A stretch of 64,000 nt of DNA, from contig NZ_RDFA01000007.1 in the NCBI RefSeq assembly GCF_004118325.1, positions 62,001 to 126,000 on the forward strand, read 5' to 3'. The position numbers were made by a program, and so were the translations under genes. Shown here piece by piece: positions 58,639-64,000 of the stretch. How positions within the stretch are numbered: the stretch's first letter is position 1; every line of letters begins with the position of its first letter. The DNA is from Halorientalis pallida (GTDB taxonomy: Archaea; Halobacteriota; Halobacteria; Halobacteriales; Haloarculaceae). Below the pieces are notes generated by a model. The model was not told where the DNA came from. It searched no databases and was given only the letters and a program-made list of their open reading frames with translations.

Positions 58639-59123
58639 GCGGTCGCGACCGGCTCCGGCGTGTGCTCCCAGACCGAATCGAGCCGCTCCTCTCGGGAACA
58701 CTGTTCGGTCGATTCCTTTCGGTCGGAATCGTCGGTGCGTTCGCCGACAACGCGACCCTCGCCGTCGGTGCGCTCGTCCTCGGTCTCCCGGACCTGCCGG
58801 CGAAGGCCGTCGGCGTCGAAGTCGCAATTATCGTGATGTTCGTCGTCAACGAACGGTGGACCTTCGCCGGCCGGGGTGCCCCCGGTCTCGGTCCACTCGC
58901 ACGTCGCTTCGGCAGATCACATCTCGTCCGCTCGGGTGGTGTATCGCTCCAGATCGCCGCCTACTGGCTCTTGACGCGTCGACTCGACGTCACCGTCGTC
59001 GCGGCCGGGATCGACGTGTGGTTTCTCGTCGCCAGCGTCGCCGCGATCGGTGTCGCGATGCTCGTCAACTACGCGTTCGAGGGGCTGTTTACCTGGCGGC
59101 TCCAGCGTGGCGAGTCGACCTGA
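58635..59123 (+). CDS. GtrA family membrane protein
   Basis: A 162-residue protein with four helices in the GtrA layout: 'FGRFLSVGIVGAFADNATLAVGALVLGL', 'AKAVGVEVAIIVMFVVNERWTF' with the conserved Asn-Glu-x-W-x-F, 'VRSGGVSLQIAAYWLLTR' and 'VAAIGVAMLVNYAFEGLFTW'. GtrA proteins are thought to move polyprenyl-phosphate-linked sugars across the membrane. It overlaps the GT2 gene by 4 nt, so the pair should act as one unit feeding a GT-C enzyme such as the GT39 domain upstream. Confidence 0.88.
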   Translation: MSGRDRLRRVLPDRIEPLLSGTLFGRFLSVGIVGAFADNATLAVGALVLGLPDLPAKAVGVEVAIIVMFVVNERWTFAGRGAPGLGPLARRFGRSHLVRSGGVSLQIAAYWLLTRRLDVTVVAAGIDVWFLVASVAAIGVAMLVNYAFEGLFTWRLQRGEST

Positions 59124-59128
59124 CGCGG

Positions 59129-60220
59129 CTACGCCCGGTCGGCCAGGTCAGCCAGGTACCGTTTCGTGAACGCGCCCATGTACCGATCGCCGCTGCGGAG
59201 GGTGCCGTCGGTATCGAACATCGTCGGACTCCAGAGCGAATCGGCACACCACGCCGTCCAGCAGAGGTTCTCTATTCCCTCGAAGTACTCCCGGAGTGGC
59301 TCTCCGTATCCCGACGTGCTCCCGACCATGTGGTCCGGCTTGTCCTCGTCGTCGACGTAGCCCCACTCCGTCACGAACAGTGGATACTCGTCCGCGACCG
59401 CGGCGAGCGCGTCGAGATCGTGGTTCTCGAAGTGCGACGGATAGATGTGTGTCGCGTATACGATGTCGTCGCCTCTGAATGGATCCTCCGGGGCGTATTT
59501 CGTGTACGTCGACCAGCGTGGCGACCCGACAAGGAGCGGCGTTTCGGGCGCGTGTGCGCGGACGAGGTCGATCCACGGCTGCGCCGTCCGTCGCCACTCG
59601 GCCCAGTCGCGACGGCCGTCGCCGAACGGTTCGGTCGGTTCGTTGTACAACTCGAAGAGGACGTGTTCGTCGTCGGCGAACGCCGGTCCGACCGCGTCCC
59701 AGAACCGCCGTACCTCCCGGTCGATCTCGTCGGTGTTCCAGGGTTCGACCCGGTGGAAGTCGACGATCGCGTAACAGCCCTGCTCGCCCAGGAAGTCGAC
59801 GACCGGTCGCATGTACTCCTCGATAGTCCGGTCGAGTCCGATCGAATCGATCGAGTGCTGGAACGGTACCCGAACCACGTCGGTGTACCAGCCTTCGGTC
59901 GGATCGGTGAGACGGTCGAGCGTCTCCAGAAACGTCGTATCACCCATCTGCTGGTACTGTGTCCCCCACCAGGGATCGACCGTGTTCAGCCCGTGGAGAT
60001 TGACTCTGTTGCCTGCCGGGTCCTTCAGCCATTGATCATCGACGTGGGGGCGTGGCGGTGTGGGTTGCACGTGTGAGTCTGACGACTCGGACTCGCCCCT
60101 CGGGGATGCCTTGCTATTCGGCGACCGTCTCGACGTCGAGCCGAGTGACGGTGACAGCCCTCCCGCAGCGACGGCGGTCAGGTACTGACGCCGGGAGGGA
60201 CTCGTCACCGTTCCGTGCAT
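59129..60220 (-). CDS. Tat-exported glycoside hydrolase family 5 (cellulase-like)
   Basis: A 363-residue TIM-barrel hydrolase. The N terminus [16 protein letters not shown] is a twin-arginine signal, followed by a Ser/Pro/Arg linker to about 55. The GH5 barrel starts '[23 protein letters not shown]'. Catalytic residues: Glu in [10 protein letters not shown] (acid/base) near 190, and Glu in [10 protein letters not shown] (nucleophile) near 300; '[11 protein letters not shown]' gives the barrel His-Tyr. It would cut beta-linked glucans or mannans outside the cell. It is convergent with gtrA, 5 nt apart, and monocistronic. Its placement beside sugar-lipid genes suggests remodelling of the cell's own exopolysaccharide, but feeding on plant or algal glycan is equally possible. 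Confidence 0.87.
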   Translation of the reverse strand: MHGTVTSPSRRQYLTAVAAGGLSPSLGSTSRRSPNSKASPRGESESSDSHVQPTPPRPHVDDQWLKDPAGNRVNLHGLNTVDPWWGTQYQQMGDTTFLETLDRLTDPTEGWYTDVVRVPFQHSIDSIGLDRTIEEYMRPVVDFLGEQGCYAIVDFHRVEPWNTDEIDREVRRFWDAVGPAFADDEHVLFELYNEPTEPFGDGRRDWAEWRRTAQPWIDLVRAHAPETPLLVGSPRWSTYTKYAPEDPFRGDDIVYATHIYPSHFENHDLDALAAVADEYPLFVTEWGYVDDEDKPDHMVGSTSGYGEPLREYFEGIENLCWTAWCADSLWSPTMFDTDGTLRSGDRYMGAFTKRYLADLADRA

Positions 60221-60326
60221 CCCTGTCGTACTCCGTGATCGAGACTGTTATTTTCACCGACCGTTTCGAAGTCACGGTCCCGTCGCGCATCGAAGCCGCT
60301 TTGGGACCGAGACACCCAGTGTCGAT

Positions 60327-61163
60327 ATGCTTAGAGTCGGTGCACACACCTCTATCGCGGGCGGCGTCGACAACGCCGTCGAGGAGCAACTGGACTACGG
60401 CGGGAACTGCGGGCAGATCTTCTCGCACTCGCCGCAGGTCTGGCAGGACCCGAATATCGACGCCGACAACGCAACGCAGTTCCGCGAGCGTTCCGCGGAG
60501 CGAGACGTTGGCCCGTGGGTGATCCACTCCTCGTACCTGGTCAACCTCTGTACCCCCAAAGACGACCTCCGGGCGAAGTCCATCGATTCCATGCAACAGG
60601 AGGTCGACGCCGCCGCCGAACTCGACGTCGACTACGTCAACGTCCACCTGGGAGCCCACACTGGAGCCGGTGTCGACCAGGGGCTCTCCAACGCCGCGAG
60701 TGCGCTGGACGAACTCGACGTGCCCGACGACGTGACGATCCTGATCGAGAGCGACGCGGGCAGCGGGACGAAACTCGGCGGGCAGTTCGAACACTTGGCG
60801 ACCGTCCGGGAACGCACCGAACGGGACATCGAGTTCTGTCTGGACACCGCCCACGCCTTCGCGGCGGGCTACGACCTCTCGACGCCCGAGGGGGTCGACG
60901 ACACGCTCACCGAGTTCGACGACGTGGTCGGCCTCTCCGATCTGTCCTGTGTCCACCTCAACGACTCCAAACACGAGTGTGGTACGAACAAGGACGAACA
61001 CGCCCACGTGGGCGAAGGCCTGATCGGCGACGACGGCATGCGCGCGTTCGTCAACCACGAGGCCATCCGGGACGTGCCACTGGTGCTCGAGACGCCGACC
61101 GAAGACGGCCGGAGCTTCGAGTGGAACATCGACCGCGTCAACGAACTGCGGGACAGCGAGTAA
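60327..61163 (+). CDS. nfo: Endonuclease IV (AP endonuclease)
   Basis: A 278-residue metal-dependent DNA repair enzyme that cuts 5' of abasic sites. The zinc-site residues are in family context: [13 protein letters not shown] (His), [12 protein letters not shown] (His), [14 protein letters not shown] (Glu), [15 protein letters not shown] (Asp, His), [23 protein letters not shown] (His and Asp cluster), and VLETPTEDG (Glu). Length is normal. It marks the return to ordinary chromosomal genes right of the glycan island. Monocistronic. Confidence 0.95.
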   Translation: MLRVGAHTSIAGGVDNAVEEQLDYGGNCGQIFSHSPQVWQDPNIDADNATQFRERSAERDVGPWVIHSSYLVNLCTPKDDLRAKSIDSMQQEVDAAAELDVDYVNVHLGAHTGAGVDQGLSNAASALDELDVPDDVTILIESDAGSGTKLGGQFEHLATVRERTERDIEFCLDTAHAFAAGYDLSTPEGVDDTLTEFDDVVGLSDLSCVHLNDSKHECGTNKDEHAHVGEGLIGDDGMRAFVNHEAIRDVPLVLETPTEDGRSFEWNIDRVNELRDSE

Positions 61164-61244
61164 ATCCACACGAAGGTATTTTGTTCCTACGTCCGTTTTC
61201 GGTCGAACCAGTCGGTTTTTGACGGGGTCGGGCGTAGCCCGCCT

Positions 61245-62039
61245 GTGCGCGAGTTCAGTGCCGAGTATCTGGAGACGACGCGGGCGGGGATGTGGGCCGA
61301 CTCCCGGGAGGCACTCGCCGACCTCGACCTTCCGGCCCGTGACCGAGTCCTGGACGTGGGCTGTGGGACGGGCGAGTTGACGCGCGTCCTCCGCGAGGAG
61401 AGCCCCGCCGAAGTGGTCGGCCTCGACGCCGACCGGGGACTGCTCGCGAGCGTCGATCCGCCTCGACTGCAGGCCGACGCGCTCTCCTTGCCGGTGGCCG
61501 ACGACAGTTTCGACCTGGTGGTCTGTCAGGCGCTGCTCGTGAACCTGCCGGACCCGGCCGCGGCGGTCGCGGAGTTCGCTCGTGTGTCCTCGGAGTTAGT
61601 CGCGGCCATCGAACCGAACAACGCCGCGGTGTCGGTGACCTCCTCGGCCGACCCGGAGGCACAACTCGCACGGCGGGCGCGTGAACTCTACCTGCAGGGA
61701 GTGTCGACCGACGCCACGCTCGGCGCGGACGCGGCCGGCGTCTTCGAGGAAACCGGCCTGACCGACATGACCACGACGCGGTACGACCACGAACGACGGA
61801 TCGAGCCACCCTACTCCGAGCACGCCGTCGAAGCGGCCCGCCGGAAGGCCAGCGGTGAGGGGCTGGCGGTCGACCGCGAGACGATGCTCGCCGGCGACGC
61901 CACGCCCGAGGCGGTCGACGACCTCCGGGAGGCCTGGCGCGCGATGGGCCGGGACGTCGTCGTCCAGATGCAGGCCGACGAGTACCACCGCCGCGAGGTC
62001 GTCCCCTTCTTCGTCACCGCCGGTCACGTCTCCGAGTAA
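61245..62039 (+). CDS. Class I SAM-dependent methyltransferase
   Basis: A 264-residue protein with SAM motif I VLDVGCGTGELTRVLRE at about 36-52, VVGLDADRGLL with the acidic residue binding ribose, and DDSFDLVVCQALLVNLPDPAAAV (motif II). The C-terminal half is helical and acidic ('VQMQADEYHRREVVPFFVTAGHVSE') and matches a common haloarchaeal group of small-molecule or UbiE-like methyltransferases with unknown substrate. It starts with GTG at 61245; no better start is seen. Gap of 81 nt from nfo. Confidence 0.82.
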   Translation: MREFSAEYLETTRAGMWADSREALADLDLPARDRVLDVGCGTGELTRVLREESPAEVVGLDADRGLLASVDPPRLQADALSLPVADDSFDLVVCQALLVNLPDPAAAVAEFARVSSELVAAIEPNNAAVSVTSSADPEAQLARRARELYLQGVSTDATLGADAAGVFEETGLTDMTTTRYDHERRIEPPYSEHAVEAARRKASGEGLAVDRETMLAGDATPEAVDDLREAWRAMGRDVVVQMQADEYHRREVVPFFVTAGHVSE

Positions 62040-62093
62040 CTACCAGAAATCGTATACTTGTCTGCCGGCTGGCTGATGCTTTTAGATAAGAAC

Positions 62094-62114
62094 TCTGGTA
62101 TTTATTATACCAGA
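62094..62114. repeat. 8-bp perfect inverted repeat, 5-nt loop
   Basis: TCTGGTAT at 62094-62101 and ATACCAGA at 62107-62114 flank TTATT. Its AT-rich centre and place just past the methyltransferase gene fit either a terminator stem or a repressor operator over a TATA element. Confidence 0.5.
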
Positions 62115-62231
62115 TTCCGTATGTTTCTGCGGGCGTAATACGGCCCCGGCAGGCGTGTGGTCCCGCGGCTCTCGACGCTCCCTGTGGCCGGGATCTGTCT
62201 CACTCGCCGTTCGCACAGTCGGTCCGTGCGC

Positions 62232-62414
62232 TCACTCGTCTTCTTCGCCCTCTTCGCCATCGTTCTCACCGCCCTCCTCGTCACCCATCCCGTCTTCCGC
62301 TCCCTCGCCGTCCTCGTCGTCACCGTCACCCTCGCCTTCGGGGCCGGCACACCCCGCCAGTCCGAACAGGCCGAGCGCACCGAACCGGGCGAACCGCCGC
62401 CTGGACAGTCGCAT
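62232..62414 (-). CDS. Small acidic Tat lipoprotein
   Basis: A 60-residue protein. MRLSRRRFARFGALGLFGLAGCAG is a textbook haloarchaeal Tat lipoprotein signal, with the lipobox LAGC and lipidated Cys at residue 22. The mature part is about 35 residues made nearly entirely of Gly, Glu and Asp (for example GEGDGDDEDGEG). It would coat the outer membrane face with negative charge. No domain. It lies downstream of the GGCT-fold gene on the same strand, 62 nt away. Opposite-strand frames across it are shadows. Confidence 0.65.
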   Translation of the reverse strand: MRLSRRRFARFGALGLFGLAGCAGPEGEGDGDDEDGEGAEDGMGDEEGGENDGEEGEEDE

Positions 62415-62476
62415 ACGACTGGGCGGTCCACGAGGACGTACTTAGTTCACCTGCCGAGAGGTGCGGGTCCGTGTCG

Positions 62477-62968
62477 TCACACTCGGTCGGTCGTCACCAG
62501 AAAATCCGACAGGAAGTCCTCGCCCCAGCCCCGCGCACCCTCGACGCACTTGGCCGCGTAGTAGGGGATCGGTTCCGGGTCGTCCAGGCCGCCCTCGCTG
62601 GTCGCGATCAGGCGCTCGTCGAGGCGCTCGACGGTCGTCGCGTCCGCCGCGTCGTAGGGAAGTACGTCGCTCGGTGGCACGTCGACCAGGTCGTAGCGGT
62701 ACTCGCGCTTCCGGTACTCGGTGAACTCCGCGTCGGGCACGTCCGGAACGAGGACGGCGTTGAGCCACGCCCCCGGTTCGGGTGCGACGTTCAGGATCGC
62801 CGTCTCACCGCCCTCGCCCTCGCGGTGGGCCGAAGCCTTGTCGAACCGCCGCCGGTAGCCGTGGACTTCCACCGGGATGGCGTCGGCCACCGTGCCCTCG
62901 GAGAGCGTCGCGGCGAGCGTCGGTTCGTGGAGGAGGCTCCCGTAGACGAGGACGCCGCGGTCGGTCAT
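62477..62968 (-). CDS. Gamma-glutamylcyclotransferase-fold (AIG2-like) protein
   Basis: A 163-residue protein with the GGCT fold marker VLVYGSLLHEPTLAATL at about 6-22 (the Y-G-S-L substrate loop) and 'PVEVHGYRRRFDKASAHREGEGG'. The catalytic Glu of true GGCTs would fall around 'VPDVPDAEFTEYRKREYRYDLVDV', where 'FTEYRKREYRY' matches the D-x-x-E-x-x-Y pattern. It may act in gamma-glutamylcysteine turnover, the main low-molecular-weight thiol of haloarchaea, but many family members have other roles. Divergent gap of 37 nt to the next minus-strand gene. Confidence 0.78.
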   Translation of the reverse strand: MTDRGVLVYGSLLHEPTLAATLSEGTVADAIPVEVHGYRRRFDKASAHREGEGGETAILNVAPEPGAWLNAVLVPDVPDAEFTEYRKREYRYDLVDVPPSDVLPYDAADATTVERLDERLIATSEGGLDDPEPIPYYAAKCVEGARGWGEDFLSDFLVTTDRV

Positions 62969-63005
62969 ACCCCCACTGATGCAGGGAGCGACATGTCCGT
63001 TTCGT

Positions 63006-63659
63006 TCACACCACGTCGCCCCGGACGGTCGCCCCCTCCGCCTCGGCGCGGTACTGTTTCACTGCGTCGGCGGCCGTTTCGGCCTCGCCGGCCTCGAGCC
63101 CCAGCATCTCCAGCGCGCCCGACAGCGGCGGGAAGGCGAACTCGCTCTCCCGGAGCTTCCGGAAGGCTTCGTCGCTCCGCTGACCCTCGGCCCACAGACA
63201 GACCCCCCGCGGATCGAGGATCTGCGCGTAGTCCTCGTGGGCCATCGCGCCCTCCAGTCGCTGTCTGACGTTGTCCTCGAAGGAGGCGTTACAGACTTCG
63301 AGGTGGATCGGTTCGTCGTCGTCGATCAGGTGGGCGGCCAGGCACTGCTCGGGCGCGGCGTGGCCGTTGGCGTTGGCGCGCAGGTACTCCGGGTGTTCCT
63401 CGGCCCAGTCGGCGTCGACGGTCTCGCCGACGCCCTCGATCCCGTGGGACTCGCGGAACTCCTCGGCCCGGTCGGAGTCACGCCCGAAGAGCATGTCCTT
63501 GGTGACGTAGACGTCCAGTCGCTCGACGGGGTCGAGGCCGAGCGCCACGTCGCCGTAGACCCACACCTCGCGGACGGGCACGGGCATCGGCTCGGTGGCG
63601 ACGGTCTCGACGAGGTCGGCCACGCGGTCGACGGCCGCCCGGCGCTCGAAGTCGGTCAT
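63006..63659 (-). CDS. Conserved haloarchaeal protein of unknown function
   Basis: A 217-residue soluble acidic protein. The ATG at 63659 (MTDFERRAAVDRVADLVET) is chosen; the in-frame extension to 63818 would overlap the divergent gene at 63754 and its TATA box. It contains 'VREVWVYGDVALGLDPVERLDVYVTKDMLFG', which looks like a nucleotidyltransferase or restriction-fold beta sheet, then 'HLEVCNASFEDNVRQRLEGAMAHEDYAQILDPRGVCLW'. I know this as a pattern conserved in haloarchaea, with no function. Confidence 0.72.
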   Translation of the reverse strand: MTDFERRAAVDRVADLVETVATEPMPVPVREVWVYGDVALGLDPVERLDVYVTKDMLFGRDSDRAEEFRESHGIEGVGETVDADWAEEHPEYLRANANGHAAPEQCLAAHLIDDDEPIHLEVCNASFEDNVRQRLEGAMAHEDYAQILDPRGVCLWAEGQRSDEAFRKLRESEFAFPPLSGALEMLGLEAGEAETAADAVKQYRAEAEGATVRGDVV

Positions 63660-63721
63660 CGGTCCCACTACCGACGCGACGGGCAAAACGGTTCCGTGGC
63701 TCGACGGCCGTGTCGGGACGG

Positions 63722-63729
63722 GGATACTT
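63722..63729 (+). promoter_or_regulatory. TATA-like box for the gene at 63754
   Basis: GATACTTA is centred about 28 nt before the ATG at 63754, consistent with a leaderless start. Confidence 0.4.
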
Positions 63730-63753
63730 AGCACAGGCCGCCCACGCAGGGGT

Positions 63754-64000
63754 ATGCGCCGCGAACTGTTCGGCCCCGAGGACGGGCGCGACCTCGTGGT
63801 CGTCCTCGGCTGGGGCAACGAGTTCGAGTTCGAGACCGTCCAGTGGTTACTCGACCGGCTGACCGACGCGGGCTATCGCGTCCACGGGTTCCAGATCCCG
63901 ACGGTCGTCACCGACTTCGAGGACGAGTGGCTGGACCCCGTCGCCGAGTACGTCGCCGATTTCGACGAGTATCGTTTGCTCACCCACTCGACGGGTGGCC
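63754..64000 (+). CDS. Alpha/beta hydrolase, 5' part only
   Basis: The first 82 codons of a gene cut by the window edge. MRRELFGPEDGRDLVVVLGWGNEFEFETVQWLLDRL, then 'DAGYRVHGFQIPTVVTDFEDEW' and 'YRLLTHSTGG' match the start of a haloarchaeal alpha/beta hydrolase: oxyanion loop, then a Thr-His-Ser-Thr-Gly-Gly strand that would hold the Ser nucleophile elbow. Divergent from the conserved protein at 63659. Confidence 0.7.
   Translation, partial: MRRELFGPEDGRDLVVVLGWGNEFEFETVQWLLDRLTDAGYRVHGFQIPTVVTDFEDEWLDPVAEYVADFDEYRLLTHSTGG

Noticed and set aside
58232-60076. A 614-codon plus-strand frame across the GT2, gtrA and GH5 genes
   Set aside because: It overlaps three genes with clear motifs and is very Arg-rich, a typical shadow frame in GC-rich DNA.
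62157-62561. A plus-strand 134-codon hydrophobic frame at 62.2-62.5 kb
   Set aside because: It is the antisense of the acidic Tat lipoprotein: Glu/Asp codons read backwards give Leu/Val/Ser/Pro.
1-64000. tRNA, rRNA or replication-origin features
   Set aside because: I looked for clover-leaf arms with a T-loop GTTCGAAT core and for orc/cdc6-linked repeats and saw none; a covariance-model scan would be needed to exclude small RNAs.

Overview
The window is a GC-rich stretch of a haloarchaeal chromosome (class Halobacteria). The proteins are strongly acidic, many genes have a TATA-like box about 27-30 nt before the start codon and no room for a leader (leaderless transcripts), Tat rather than Sec signals dominate the exported proteins, and one surface protein carries the haloarchaeal S-layer type signal peptide. 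I cannot assign a genus. No rRNA, tRNA, CRISPR array or intact insertion sequence was seen.

Almost the whole window is a surface-glycan (N-glycan/exopolysaccharide) island. Layout: 0-6.5 kb, a DUF1616 protein, two GT4 glycosyltransferases, a GT2 glycosyltransferase and two YdjM-like membrane hydrolases. 6.6-9.0 kb, a repeat-bearing surface glycoprotein. 9.2-17.1 kb, a nonulosonic-acid block: NeuC/LegG epimerase, PIG-L deacetylase, NeuB/LegI synthase, a GT2, a pyruvyl transferase, a polysialyltransferase-like GT-B enzyme and a Tat-exported GH33 sialidase. 17.1-26.6 kb, short alkaline-phosphatase-superfamily (AlkP) hydrolases, a FkbM methyltransferase, a GMC/gluconate-dehydrogenase-type pair and a duplicated GT4-AlkP cassette. 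26.6-35.8 kb, a lower-GC, probably imported segment: a frameshifted glycosyltransferase, a decayed mobile-element scar, a beta-helix (tailspike-like) protein, a sulfatase-like enzyme, a Wzx-type flippase and a large DUF2206-like membrane protein. 35.9-39.5 kb, an operon of two sulfatase-like genes and a GT4. 39.8-43.5 kb, a CPBP protease, a GT2 and unknown proteins.

43.6-53.0 kb holds the second half of the nonulosonate pathway: a sugar 4,6-dehydratase, a DegT-type aminotransferase, a polysaccharide deacetylase, a MazF/winged-helix toxin-antitoxin pair, two SDRs, a CMP-nonulosonate cytidylyltransferase, a Gfo/Idh oxidoreductase and two sugar N-formyltransferase-like proteins. 53.0-54.6 kb has two proteins with Tyr-Gly-rich tails. 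54.9-60.2 kb has a GT2-GT39 fusion, a GT2, a GtrA protein and a secreted GH5 hydrolase. 60.3-64.0 kb is ordinary: endonuclease IV, a methyltransferase, a small acidic lipoprotein, a GGCT-fold protein, a conserved protein and the start of an alpha/beta hydrolase.

Read together, the two nonulosonate blocks encode a pathway from a UDP/GDP-HexNAc to a CMP-activated legionaminic-acid-like sugar. N-formyl groups probably replace one or both N-acetyl groups: deacetylases and formyltransferases are present and no N-acetyltransferase is seen. A candidate transferase and a matching exo-sialidase lie next to the synthase genes. This make-attach-remove set for a sialic-acid-like sugar in an archaeon is the most interesting system here.
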